From Candidatus Westeberhardia cardiocondylae (GTDB lineage: Bacteria > Pseudomonadota > Gammaproteobacteria > Enterobacterales > Enterobacteriaceae), in contig JABYQC010000001.1 in NCBI GenBank assembly GCA_024648765.1, forward strand, positions 341,000 through 400,272: 59,273 nucleotides of DNA, given 5' to 3'. A program made the translations under genes and the position numbers. Positions within the stretch are counted from its first letter, which is position 1. Each line of letters starts with the position of its first letter. This document shows, one piece after another, positions 10,681-21,421 of the stretch. The notes beneath the pieces are model-generated. The model did no database searches, was not told the origin of the DNA, and saw nothing but the letters and a program-made list of their open reading frames with translations.

Positions 10681-12071
10681 TTAACGATACCATAAAGTTC
10701 CATGAGCAGTATCTTCAACAAATATTCCCATTTTAAACAATTTATTCCGTATTGTATCTGCTATATACCATTGAGATAAAGAGCGTGCTTTATCACGTTC
10801 TTTTATTAGCATTTCTATTTTTGTATTCTCAAAAGTATTTTCCTTTTTCCCATTTTTTAGAAAAAAACTTGGATCTTTTTGTAAAAAACCCAAAATATTT
10901 GCTAATTGTTTCAATCTTGCAGCTAACTCTTGAGCTTTATTAAAATTAACAATTTTTAATTTATTAATTTTACGAGATATATCAAAGAGTATAGAAAAAG
11001 CCTTAGGAATATTAAAATCATCATTCATAGCCATACAAAATTTATACAAATAATTTTTGCTATTCTCTTTAGGAGAAATATTCATATTCATGCCAAATAA
11101 AGAAATATATAAACGTCTCAATGCAATATAAGAATTTTCAAAATTTTTTATTGTATAATTCAATGGTTTACGATAATGTAAAGAAATCAAAAAATAACGT
11201 ATTACTTCTCCGTCGTACATACGTAATACATCACGTAAATTCAAAAAATTATTTAAAGATTTAGATATTTTTTTATATTCCAAAGTAACCAATCCAACAT
11301 GCATCCAAATATTTACATAGGAACCACCATATAAAGAAACAGATTGCGCTAATTCATTTTCATGATGTGGAAAAATTAAATCTGAACCACCACCGTGAAT
11401 ATCAAAATGACATCCTAAATTTTTCGTATTCATTACAGAACATCCAACATGCCAACCAGGTCTACCATCCCCCCATGGAGAATTCCAAACAAAGTTTTTA
11501 GAGTTACAAATTTTCCACAGGACAAAATCTTTTAAGTTTTTTTTTATATTTTTATATTTATTTGGTATATTACAAGTTATACGCAATTTATCAAAATTCT
11601 GCAAAGATAAAGATCCATAATTTTTATAATTTTTAATAGAAAACATAACATCACCATTTACAGCTACATATGCATGTCCTGAAGAAAACAATCCTTGTAT
11701 AAACTGTATAATTTCTTCTATGTATTCTGTTGTACGAGGTTCACTATTAGGACGCAACATATTCAAATTATCAAAATCATTATGCATTGCACAAATCATA
11801 CGATCAATAAACTCTTGTAAAGTTTCCTTTGTCTGATCAAATAAAAAAAAAATTTATCTGAGATATCAGTAATATTTCTCACATAATTTACATCATATCC
11901 CTGATAAAGCAAATAACGCACAACAATATCAAAAATAATAAAAGTACGAGCGTGGCCAATATGACATACATCATAAATAGTGACTCCACACACATACAAA
12001 TTAACTTTTTTAGGAATTATAGATACAAAAACTTCCTTTTTTTTTGTTAATGTATTAAAAATTTTTAACAT
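10681..12071 (-). CDS. cysS: Cysteinyl-tRNA synthetase, reading frame broken at a T10 (plus-strand A10) tract
   Basis: Class I synthetase charging tRNA-Cys; essential. The start at 12071 gives [15 protein letters not shown], as in E. coli. The first segment carries [16 protein letters not shown] and runs to NITDISDK, then leaves frame. The second segment (from the codons for [16 protein letters not shown] onward, to 10681) carries the zinc ligands (HVGCSVM, HHENE) and the KISKS signature. Adding one base to the ten-base run at plus 11843-11852 joins them and gives exactly the E. coli spacing between DDK/SDK and the VDRM/IDRM motif (19 residues). The joined protein is about 463 residues (E. 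coli 461). No other lesion is visible, so slippage rescue or a sequencing error is likelier than a dead gene. Confidence 0.92.
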
Positions 12072-12209
12072 AAATATTTTTATAAAATATATCAAATAAT
12101 TCAAAATAAATATTGAGACATTAAAACATTATATAATGTACCATATAAATAATATTTTAAAAAATTTTTTTATATTATACAAATCATAAAAGATTGGTAA
12201 ATATAAATA

Positions 12210-12863
12210 TTACCTTGTATTGAGAATATTTATTAATTCCTTTTGAATATGCAATATACTTTTACTACCATCAATTCTAAAAAATTTCATATTTCTATTA
12301 CAACAAGACTCCTTTTGATAAAAATCAGACAACAATATACTTTTATCATGATATTCATGTAAACGATTTTTTATACATTCCTCTGTATCGTCTGACCTAA
12401 TTATCAAAGGTTCTCCAGTGATATCATCTATATTATTAATTTTAGGAGGGTTAAATTTCACATGATAAATGCGACCAGAAGATAAATGTACTCTACGTCC
12501 TATAATTCGTTCTACAATACAAGCATCAGGTAAAAAAAATTCTAAAACAAAATCTACTGCAATACCTTCTTTACGTATACCATAAGCTTGAAAAATTGTA
12601 CGAGGAAAACCATCTAATAAAAAACCACGTAAACAATCATATTTCCTGATTCTACAATTAACCCAAGAAATCATCCAAGAATCTGGAACTAATCTTCCCG
12701 TGTTAATAAATTTTCCAATTTCTTCTTTTAATACAGACGATTCTCGTAATAATGTACGCAAAATTTCTCCCACAGAAATATGGGGTATTTTATATGTATT
12801 GCAAATAAATTCTGCCTGTGTACCTTTACCGGATCCTGGTGCACCTAATAAAATAATACGCAT
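12210..12863 (-). CDS. adk: Adenylate kinase
   Basis: Interconverts AMP + ATP and 2 ADP; also supports phospholipid synthesis. It has 217 residues (E. coli 214). The P-loop GAPGSGKGTQ (residues 7-16), LLDGFPRT, the GRRVH lid region, the YHVKFNPP segment and DDITGEPL are intact. The third nucleotide-binding serine/threonine of QISTGD is Val here (HISVGE). It lies between dnaX and cysS in the same orientation as in E. coli, where htpG, recR and ybaB intervene on the dnaX side. Confidence 0.97.
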   Translation of the reverse strand: MRIILLGAPGSGKGTQAEFICNTYKIPHISVGEILRTLLRESSVLKEEIGKFINTGRLVPDSWMISWVNCRIRKYDCLRGFLLDGFPRTIFQAYGIRKEGIAVDFVLEFFLPDACIVERIIGRRVHLSSGRIYHVKFNPPKINNIDDITGEPLIIRSDDTEECIKNRLHEYHDKSILLSDFYQKESCCNRNMKFFRIDGSKSILHIQKELINILNTR

Positions 12864-13872
12864 ACTAAATATCTAACACATAATATTGCAAAAGTTTTTT
12901 ATAATATTTTATATACTTTATTAATAACATTTAACAAATATCATATATTAAATATACAAACAAGACTTACAAAATTATGATAAAAATATTTTAATTTATT
13001 CTGATTTATTAAATGATTTAATAAAAAAATCTTTGGCATTACAAATACTATAATACTGATAATATACATATGAAATATTATTGTTACATTTCAGAATAAT
13101 ATTAATGTAATGTATAACAACAAAGTTGATATTTATATAAAAATACATCATAACAATACATTCATATTAAACATATAAATATACATATTATTCCAATTAT
13201 ACATTTAATAAAAAATTTTTACATTTAAATATTATAATATTTATATGAAATGCAATATTTTTGTAGAAAATAAATCTGTCCACAATGCACATATAAATAA
13301 AATAAAATAATATTCTACCAACATAAACATTCATTAAAATGAAGCAAAACTACACATTAAAATCCATATAAATTTTAAAATTTGTTTATTTCAAAGCATT
13401 ATAATATCAATGTGACACACATATAAATATTATATACTAAAAATATTATTAATATTGAATATTGTGTATTCTTAAAATATCATATACACGATAGAATAAA
13501 TACATCCATTTTGTATTTTTCAACTTCCTTGTTTTTTAACACTTTTATATTGTAACAACAAAAATCTAGCTTTCAATAATTCATTAATAAAAAAATTTTC
13601 AGAAAAAAATCTTTTTTTATCAAAATCTGATAAAATTTTATTCCACAAATTTTCATTTATTTTCATAATTTCATAAATTTCATTTTCTATTAAATAATGC
13701 TAATCGAGAAATAATTTTTAATAAAATTAATATTGCAAATCATTATAATATTTTTTATTTTATTTATATATTTATAAAAATTAACAATTTTATAATCATA
13801 AAAATTTACTTACATACTTATATAATATTAATAGAAAAATATCAATTATACTATTTTACACAAAATATTTTA
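12864..13872. other. Spacer where htpG, recR and ybaB would lie
   Basis: About 1 kb between adk and dnaX. E. coli has ybaB-recR-htpG here; no similarity to any of them is recognisable. The only protein-like content is a short minus-strand ORF at 13520-13666, listed separately. The rest is stop-rich A/T sequence. Confidence 0.55.
13520..13666 (-). CDS. Unidentified 48-residue ORF, possible gene remnant
   Basis: ATG at 13666, stop at 13520-13522. The peptide begins MKINENLWNKILSDFD and ends in LLLQYKSVKKQGS. Its composition (Trp, Gly, Gln, Leu-rich amphipathic end) looks more protein-like than that of chance ORFs in these spacers. Directly upstream, a different frame reads LLKIISRLALFNRK before a stop, as if one longer protein had been frameshifted. 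I do not recognise the family. It could be the C-terminal remnant of a deleted gene or chance. Confidence 0.25.
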   Translation of the reverse strand: MKINENLWNKILSDFDKKRFFSENFFINELLKARFLLLQYKSVKKQGS

Positions 13873-14991
13873 TTAGACTTTTTTATTCGCAGAATGCATA
13901 AATATCTTGAATAAAGACATTTCAATGCCTATGCGATAACTCGGAGCATATGGTAATTCCTTTCTTGTTTGCAGCAATATTTGATAATAGCATTGTACAT
14001 CTTTTATATTAATATAAGAAGCAATTTTGTTTAAACGACTTGATAAATATTGTGTATAAAAATACTCTTTCTCAAGAAATGTATTACATGATAGTTGAAT
14101 AAAAGAAATATGATGCAATAAAGAAATCATATCCACTAACAAACTTTCCCAATTTAGCCCAAGATTATAATACTGATCAAGTTGTAAAATAACATTTTTA
14201 ATGTCTCCAAAAATTGTTGATTCTATTAAAGATAGAGAATAACGTTTATCAATAAAACCGAACATATTTTGCACAATTTCTGTAGTAATAACACCATTAC
14301 CTAATGCAACTGCTTGATCAGTTAAACTAAGAGCATCTCGCATACTACCTTTGGACTCACAAGACAATAAATATAACGCGCGATCTTCAAAAATAATATT
14401 TTCATGAGACAAAATTAATTTTAATTTTTCCAAAATTTGATCAATCAATAATGCACGTAAATAAAATAACAAACATCGAGAAAGTACAGTGATAGGTATT
14501 TTTTGCAAATCAGTGGTAGCAAAAAAAAATTTAACATATTCAGGAGGTTCTTCTAAAACATTTAACAAAGTATTAAAACTATAACGGGATAACATATGGA
14601 CTTCATCAATTAAATAGATTTTAAATCTACCCTTAATAGGCATATATTGTACATTTTCTAACAATTCTCGAATATCTTCAATTTTTGCACGAGAAGCAGC
14701 ATCAACTTCAATAAAATCAATAAAATTGCCTTTTTCAATTTGTAAACAATTATCGCAAATTTTACAAGGAGATATTGTGATACCTTTTTGGCAATTCAAA
14801 CTTTTTACCATTAAACGAGCAATACTGGTTTTACCAATTCCATGCATTCCAGAAAACAAATACGCATGATGTATTCTTTTCAAAGTAAAACTATTTTTTA
14901 AAACTTGTAAAATATGATCTTGTCCAACAACATCATCAAAAGTTTTTGGTCTCCACATTCTAGCGAGAGCTTGACGATAAAACATATTCAC
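13873..14991 (-). CDS. dnaX: DNA polymerase III clamp-loader subunit gamma (tau portion absent)
   Basis: ATPase of the clamp loader that places the sliding clamp for DnaE. It has 372 residues. Domains I-III are present: VGQDH, Walker A GMHGIGKTS (about 47-55), zinc cluster CKICDNC, LIDEVHMLS Walker B, and the LSRC sensor. The protein ends at LFKIFMHSANKKV, immediately after domain III. E. coli tau has 643 residues and its frameshift product gamma 431. The DnaB- and polymerase-binding domains IV-V, the linker and the -1 frameshift site are all missing. Start at either Met1 or Met3. Confidence 0.95.
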   Translation of the reverse strand: MNMFYRQALARMWRPKTFDDVVGQDHILQVLKNSFTLKRIHHAYLFSGMHGIGKTSIARLMVKSLNCQKGITISPCKICDNCLQIEKGNFIDFIEVDAASRAKIEDIRELLENVQYMPIKGRFKIYLIDEVHMLSRYSFNTLLNVLEEPPEYVKFFFATTDLQKIPITVLSRCLLFYLRALLIDQILEKLKLILSHENIIFEDRALYLLSCESKGSMRDALSLTDQAVALGNGVITTEIVQNMFGFIDKRYSLSLIESTIFGDIKNVILQLDQYYNLGLNWESLLVDMISLLHHISFIQLSCNTFLEKEYFYTQYLSSRLNKIASYINIKDVQCYYQILLQTRKELPYAPSYRIGIEMSLFKIFMHSANKKV

Positions 14992-16168
14992 TGTATTTTT
15001 TATGTAAACAATAAAATAGAAAAAAACATATTTATATGTAGAATATTCTTAAAAATTTCTATCCATGCTAAAATATCTCAATAAAATATTACTAAGCAAT
15101 ATAATACATACTATATGCAAAATATATATAAATATCAATGCATTAATATCAGTAATTTCTCATTTATCGATATAATTTCAAGAAAAATATTAATCAAATA
15201 CCATGAATACATATAAAACTTAATGCAATATTACAAAATATTCAAATACCATAATACTCTTTTATTTACAAAATCAATATAATCTATATTATGACATAAT
15301 AAAACAAAAACATAAAAATACTATAATATTATATATAAAAAAAATTATAGAAAAATTCCATGCTTCATTAACATGCAAATTCAATTGTACACATTACATA
15401 AAAAATATCAAAATTAATTTGTAAAAATAATCTCAAGACAACAAAATAAACAAACTAAAAAAACTCTGTAAAATATTAATACAATACACACTAAATTTCC
15501 CAATTATAACATATGAAAAAATAAAACATAAACAATCATCTCGTAAAATTTTTTAAAACAATATAAATAACAGTAAAAATATTAACAAATTCTTCAGATA
15601 AAACATTATATACACAAACATAATACATGATATTTGCCAATATTACACAACTATAATAATAATTTATAGTATATAAATAAAATGATACAATATAATTAAT
15701 ATAAAAAATTAATTTTTGTCACAATTACATACTTAATGTATACACAAAATATACGCAACATTATTTCATAAGCGTATTTTATACCATGACAATATATTGT
15801 AAAATATTTTCTAATATTCATAATATACATAAAAAAATTCAAAATAATTAAAAATTTCATCATATACACCTACATAATAAAATATGTAAATTAATACAAT
15901 ATTTATCAATAATTACTATACATATTCAATATATTATATTATAATAGAAAAAGGAATTTTTTAGAAAAATATCTTCATTGGTATTATTCAAATAAAATAT
16001 TACATTGTATTTATATACAAAAATAAAAAATCTATATACGCATATAAAATATTGAATATATAAATTTCTTTAGAAAACATTATATGTTATAATGCTTGCA
16101 GTAACTTAATATGTTATTCCACATTTCACAAAGCAATAATATAATATAAAAAATTTCATGCATTTATA
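14992..16168. other. 1.18-kb gene-free spacer
   Basis: The region between divergent dnaX and rplY. It is A/T-saturated sequence with no ORF of recognisable content, no RNA gene and no repeat array. It sits at a rearrangement junction, since dnaX and rplY are far apart in E. coli. Confidence 0.55.
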
Positions 16169-16456
16169 ATGTTAACCATTAATGTAAAAATCAAAAACCA
16201 ACAAGGAACTACGATAAGTAGAAAAATACGTGATAAAAATAGTATACCATGTATAATTTATGGAAAAAATATCAAACCTATTTCAGTAGTATTAAATCAT
16301 AAAAATTTCGTTTTGCTAACAAAAAAAAACAAAAGAATACTACAAAACACTTTGAACATACTAATCAATGAAAAAAAAATCAAGGTAAAAATACAAGCAG
16401 TACAATATCATCCTTGCAATATAAAAATTATACATATTGATTTTATGCAATTATAA
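16169..16456 (+). CDS. rplY: 50S ribosomal protein L25
   Basis: 5S rRNA-binding protein of the large subunit. The 95 residues match the short E. coli-type L25 (94 residues) without the CTC extension. Conserved points are QQGTTISRKIR, PCIIYGK, KIKVKIQAVQ, HP and the C-terminal HIDFMQL. It is monocistronic. No good Shine-Dalgarno sequence is seen before the ATG. Confidence 0.94.
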   Translation: MLTINVKIKNQQGTTISRKIRDKNSIPCIIYGKNIKPISVVLNHKNFVLLTKKNKRILQNTLNILINEKKIKVKIQAVQYHPCNIKIIHIDFMQL

Positions 16457-16825
16457 ATAATAAATTCAATATATTTTATAAAAAACATCTAAATAATATA
16501 ATTAAAATTTTCTATTATAAAATTTATATACATTATCAAAATATTCAACACAATGCACAATGTACAACATACTATATACAGAGTAACTATTGCAATATTA
16601 TTTTAATAAATTTAATATATATACACATTTATTTACAATAATACCAATTTGCATATACTAATAAATAATATATACAAAAATAATATATACATAAAATATA
16701 TATAACATTTCACATATATATCTATAAATATCAAAAGAAGTATTTTACTTCAACATTTATATTTTTGATATAATAAAAATGTTATAAATATAAAAATTTT
16801 ATTATGAATTTTCCTGGAGATTTAC
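16457..16825. other. Spacer between rplY and tktA
   Basis: 369 bases of A/T-rich sequence without ORF or RNA. Near its end, a good TGGAGA ribosome-binding site for tktA starts at 16814. Confidence 0.5.
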
Positions 16826-18844
16826 ATGCAATTAAGAAAAATACTTGCCAACACATTGCGTATTTTATCCATTGATGCTATACAAAATGCAAATTCTGGT
16901 CACCCTGGAGCACCTATGGGTATGGCAGATATTGCTGAAGTTTTGTGGAGAAATTACATTAATCATAATCCTAATAATCCAAAATGGATAAATAGAGATA
17001 GATTTATATTATCTAATGGGCATGCTTCTATGCTATTATATAGTATATTGCATCTCACTGGATATAATATATCTATAGAAGACTTAAAAAACTTTCGCCA
17101 ATTACATTCAAAAACTCCTGGGCACCCAGAATATTCAGAAACAGATGGAGTAGAATCCACAACAGGACCATTAGGTCAAGGACTTGCTAATGCAATTGGT
17201 TTCGCGATTGGAGAAAAAACACTAGCATCGCAATTTAATAAACCCAATTACAATATTATTGACCATTATACTTACGTTTTTGCAGGAGATGGATGTATGA
17301 TGGAAGGAATTTCTCATGAAGCATGTTCGTTAGCTGGAACATTAAAATTAGGAAAACTATTAGTATTCTACGATGACAATGGTATTTCTATAGATGGTCA
17401 AGTGAAAAATTGGTTTAACGATGATACTGCATTACGATTTCAAGCATACGGATGGCATGTTATAAATAATATTAATGGACACGATAGTCAATCTATAGAA
17501 AAAGCCATAGAAATATCTCGCAATATATTACATAAACCATCTTTACTAATTTGTAAAACAACAATTGCATATGGATCAGCTAATAAAGAAGGAACACATC
17601 AAGCACATGGATCACCATTAGGAACAGAAGAAATTGCGCAAACAAGAAAAAAACTAAACTGGAATTTTCCACCATTTGTTATTCCAAAAAATATTTATCA
17701 ATATTGGAATGCTGAAAAACAAGGCAATAAAAAAGAAGAAAATTGGAAACAAAAATTTGCTTCTTATGCAAAACACTATCCTGCATTAGCGCAAGAATTA
17801 ATACGAAGAATAAATAATAAACTACCAAATATGTGGGAAAAATATAGCACAAAAATTATTCATGATATGCAAAAAAAAACAACCAATATATCCACTAGAC
17901 AAGCTTCACAAAACATATTACAAAAACTTTATCCAATACTACCAGAAATATTTGGTGGATCAGCAGATTTAGCACCTAGTAACTTGACTATTGTACCTTT
18001 ATCAAAACCAATCAACAAATATCCAAATGGAAATTATATTCATTACGGAGTACGAGAATTTGGAATGACTGCTATTGGTAATGGTATAGCAAATTACGGA
18101 GGATTTATTCCATATACAGCAACCTTTTTAATATTTACAGAATATGCAAAAAATGCGATACGTATGGCAGCATTGATGAAAATTAAACATATTATGGTTT
18201 ATACACATGATTCTATAGGTTTGGGAGAAGATGGCCCAACGCATCAACCAATAGAACAATTATCAAGTATGCGAATGACACCAAATTTAACTATTTGGCG
18301 TCCGTGTGATCAAACAGAAACAGCAGTTGCTTGGAAACAAGCCATTGAAAATAATCATGGACCTACCGCCTTAATTTTATCCAGACAAAATTTACAATAC
18401 AATAAAAGAAATCAACAACAAATTGACAATATTTGCAAAGGAGGATACATTTTAAAAGGTTCACATGAAAATAAACATCTAGATCTTATTATTATATCTA
18501 CTGGTTCTGAAATAGAATTAGCTGTAGAAACATATAAAATATTAACAAAAGAAAATTATAAAATACGCGTGGTATCATTACCATCTACAAATATTTTTGA
18601 TATACAAAGTAAAGAATATAAAGAATCAGTTTTACCACAAAACATAACTAATCGTTTAGCCATAGAAGCTGGAAATTCTGTATATTGGTACAAATATGTT
18701 GGATTACAAGGGTATATTATGGGAATAAACGAATTTGGTAAATCCGCTCCATATAAAAAATTATTTGATTTTTTTGGATTAACTGTTAAAAAAATATTAA
18801 AAAAATCTCATGAATTATTAAAAAAAAATAAAAATAAAATGTAA
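16826..18844 (+). CDS. tktA: Transketolase
   Basis: Thiamine-diphosphate enzyme of the non-oxidative pentose phosphate pathway. It makes erythrose-4-phosphate, the co-substrate of DAHP synthase (AroF, 28.1 kb), and ribose-5-phosphate. It has 672 residues (E. coli 663). [22 protein letters not shown], the [10 protein letters not shown] segment, the ThDP-binding [25 protein letters not shown] and [15 protein letters not shown] are all present. A strong Shine-Dalgarno sequence (TGGAGA) precedes the ATG by about 7 bases. Confidence 0.97.
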   Translation: MQLRKILANTLRILSIDAIQNANSGHPGAPMGMADIAEVLWRNYINHNPNNPKWINRDRFILSNGHASMLLYSILHLTGYNISIEDLKNFRQLHSKTPGHPEYSETDGVESTTGPLGQGLANAIGFAIGEKTLASQFNKPNYNIIDHYTYVFAGDGCMMEGISHEACSLAGTLKLGKLLVFYDDNGISIDGQVKNWFNDDTALRFQAYGWHVINNINGHDSQSIEKAIEISRNILHKPSLLICKTTIAYGSANKEGTHQAHGSPLGTEEIAQTRKKLNWNFPPFVIPKNIYQYWNAEKQGNKKEENWKQKFASYAKHYPALAQELIRRINNKLPNMWEKYSTKIIHDMQKKTTNISTRQASQNILQKLYPILPEIFGGSADLAPSNLTIVPLSKPINKYPNGNYIHYGVREFGMTAIGNGIANYGGFIPYTATFLIFTEYAKNAIRMAALMKIKHIMVYTHDSIGLGEDGPTHQPIEQLSSMRMTPNLTIWRPCDQTETAVAWKQAIENNHGPTALILSRQNLQYNKRNQQQIDNICKGGYILKGSHENKHLDLIIISTGSEIELAVETYKILTKENYKIRVVSLPSTNIFDIQSKEYKESVLPQNITNRLAIEAGNSVYWYKYVGLQGYIMGINEFGKSAPYKKLFDFFGLTVKKILKKSHELLKKNKNKM

Positions 18845-19159
18845 ATTTTTAAATTCTTTATAAAAATTTTACAAAAATAAAATATATATATATAAAATCA
18901 ACAGATATTATATATAAAAAATTTTTTATACAATACAGATCGCATATATAATATTATATAAAAAAAATTGCATTACTAATATATATATTAAATTTATATA
19001 AATACTATGAACAAATTTTTATAAATTACCAAAATTTTTATACACAATATGCTTTGAATATATAAAGTTATCTATTATCAAATATAATATAGAACATTTA
19101 AAATGAAGAATATAGGTACTCACAAGTAATATATTTTATTCTATTAATGGAAGAATTAT
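18845..19159. other. Spacer between tktA and ygfZ
   Basis: 315 bases of A/T-rich sequence. I see no gene, RNA or clear terminator hairpin. Confidence 0.5.
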
Positions 19160-20149
19160 ATGACATTTTTAAAATTACTACCGAATTTTTTACCTATCCC
19201 TTCACAAAAATTACCTTTAACACTCATATATTTATATGATTGGGTATTAGTCACAATTAATGAAATAGACGCAAAAAAATATTTGCAAGGACAATTTACC
19301 TGTGATCTATTATCCTTAAAAAAAAATCATTTCAGTTTTTCTGGACAATGTAATGAAACAGGAAAAATATTAAGTACATTTTATGTATTTAACTATAAAA
19401 AAAAAAATTCTATCGCTTATATTACAAGAAAAAGTATACATAACAAACAAATAAATCAATTATTAAAATATTCCATCTTTTCCCAAATTAAAATTACTAC
19501 CCATAATGATACTTTATTAATAGGATTATCAGGAAAAAATGCAATAAATGTTTTTAAAATATTTTTTCATCGTACATTAAATGTATTAATACAACCAGTA
19601 ATGATGCATAATAATTATGTAGCACTCTATTTTAACTTTCCTATACCAAGATTTTTACTGATTACATACAAAAATACAATACAAAAATTACAAAACAAAT
19701 TAAAAAATTTTGCAAAATTTAGAAACAGTAAACAATGGTTAGCATTAGATATAGAAGCAAAATATCCAATAATAGATGATATTTCATATAACAAATTTTT
19801 TCCACAAGATATTAATTTACAATATTTAAACGGTATTAATTTTAATAAAGGTTGTTACATAGGACAAGAAATGATCATGAAATACCAATACAAAAAAAAT
19901 ATAAGATTTTCTTTATATTTTTTAATAAGTAAAGGAAAAAAACTACCATTATCTGGAGAAAATTTAGAAATAAATATACAAAATCAATGGTATTTTATTG
20001 GAAAAGTATTAACAAGTTGTAAAATGATTAACAACAATATATGGATACAAGCGATATTAAAAAATCAATTAATATCAAACAATATAATACGAACAGAAAA
20101 TCAACATATATTATGTAATATACATCAAAAACATAAAAATCATTATTGA
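19160..20149 (+). CDS. ygfZ: Folate-binding Fe-S cluster assembly/repair protein YgfZ
   Basis: Folate-dependent factor supporting certain Fe-S enzymes such as the methylthiolase MiaB. It has 329 residues (E. coli 326). The signature K-G-C-Y-I-G-Q-E is present as NKGCYIGQEM near residue 235. The N-terminal part shows DAKKYLQGQFTCDL and the GQCNETGKI segment typical of the GcvT-like fold. The rest is strongly Lys/Asn-drifted. An in-frame A11 tract at 19397-19407 is a potential slippage site. In E. coli ygfZ is in the same general neighbourhood as prfB/lysS; here it stands alone. Confidence 0.93.
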   Translation: MTFLKLLPNFLPIPSQKLPLTLIYLYDWVLVTINEIDAKKYLQGQFTCDLLSLKKNHFSFSGQCNETGKILSTFYVFNYKKKNSIAYITRKSIHNKQINQLLKYSIFSQIKITTHNDTLLIGLSGKNAINVFKIFFHRTLNVLIQPVMMHNNYVALYFNFPIPRFLLITYKNTIQKLQNKLKNFAKFRNSKQWLALDIEAKYPIIDDISYNKFFPQDINLQYLNGINFNKGCYIGQEMIMKYQYKKNIRFSLYFLISKGKKLPLSGENLEINIQNQWYFIGKVLTSCKMINNNIWIQAILKNQLISNNIIRTENQHILCNIHQKHKNHY

Positions 20150-20485
20150 AATATTTAAAAATTTTAAAATATACAATACTAAAACACAAAATGAGAAATT
20201 TTTTTAAAAATACAAACTATGTTTACAAAATATAACCATTATATATAAAATTTTTTAAAAAATATATAAAATATATTAAATAATACTTTGCACTACATTA
20301 ATGTTAATAAAAATTACTATAAAATTATTAAATCAATCTTTTAAAATAAAAATACCCTAATATATCATTTAGATACATTGTATTGAACACATTAATATCA
20401 TGATAAAAACAATTAAAATAAAATAATAAAAACACACACATAATACATAATACAAAATTAATAACAAAAAATTACATATCTCAAA
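20150..20485. other. Convergent spacer between ygfZ and orn
   Basis: 336 bases between convergent genes. No gene or RNA seen, and no hairpin with an adjoining U-run strong enough to call a terminator. Confidence 0.5.
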
Positions 20486-21031
20486 TCATAACTTAATAAA
20501 GTGATCTCTATAATATAACATTTCTGCCACTGATTCACGAATATCATGTAATGCTTGATGTGTATTTTTTTTTTTAAATCCTAGTAAAATCTTTGGTTTC
20601 CATCTACGAACTAATTCTTTAATTGAAGAAACATCTAAATAACGATAATGAAAATATGCTTCCAAAGCAGGCATATAACGAAATAAAAAACGACGATCTT
20701 GTGCAACAGTATTGCCACAAATAGGAGATTTGCCTACAGGAACCCAATGGGATAAAAAAGATAGTGTTTTCATAACTGCCAAATCTTCATTAATTTTACT
20801 AGATTTTACTCTATGCAATAATCCACTAGCTGTATGAATTTTAGTATTCCACGAATCCATAGCGCCCAATTGTTCCATAGATTGATGAATAGCCAATACT
20901 GGTCCTTCTGATAAAATATTCAAATTTGCATCTGTTACCAAAGTAGCAATTTCAATAATACGATCTTGATCAGGATTTAATCCAGTCATTTCTAAATCAA
21001 TCCAAATTAAATTACTGGAACTAAATGACAT
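20486..21031 (-). CDS. orn: Oligoribonuclease
   Basis: DEDDh 3'-5' exoribonuclease that degrades 2-5-nt RNA fragments; essential in E. coli. The 181 residues equal the usual length. WIDLEMTGL (Asp and Glu), the [12 protein letters not shown] aspartate, and the H...D pair of [11 protein letters not shown] are present. It is divergent from psd-mscM as in E. coli, where rsgA comes first in that operon. Confidence 0.97.
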   Translation of the reverse strand: MSFSSSNLIWIDLEMTGLNPDQDRIIEIATLVTDANLNILSEGPVLAIHQSMEQLGAMDSWNTKIHTASGLLHRVKSSKINEDLAVMKTLSFLSHWVPVGKSPICGNTVAQDRRFLFRYMPALEAYFHYRYLDVSSIKELVRRWKPKILLGFKKKNTHQALHDIRESVAEMLYYRDHFIKL

Positions 21032-21421
21032 AATTTACACTATAACCATATAAACATTCATAAATAATTTTCATAACTATATAATATTTAACACAACATA
21101 CACGAAATTGTTGTAATATTAAAATAAAACTACTAAAATAATCTTATAATACGATAATAACCAATAAAAAAAAATATATCAACAAAATATTAATTTTTTT
21201 AAAATTTTAAATAAATGTTATAAAATAACTCATATGATGTATTTATACTATACACTTTTTGTATGTTATAAAATATATGTATTACAAAATACCACAAATA
21301 TTTTATTATATAATACTATATTTAATATATTCAAAAATTTACAAAATCTCTATTATTTTATATGCAATACAAATAATATAAAATTAATATTTTTTCATAA
21401 TATAACCAAATATCATTAACA
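21032..21421. other. Divergent spacer where rsgA would lie
   Basis: 390 bases between orn and psd. E. coli has rsgA here, upstream of psd; nothing of it can be recognised. A 61-codon plus-strand ORF at 21234-21419 looks like chance. Confidence 0.5.

Noticed and set aside
21234-21419. 61-codon plus-strand ORF upstream of psd
   Set aside because: Only Tyr/Asn/Ile/Leu-rich composition, no ribosome-binding site, no recognisable family; likely chance in the spacer where rsgA was lost.
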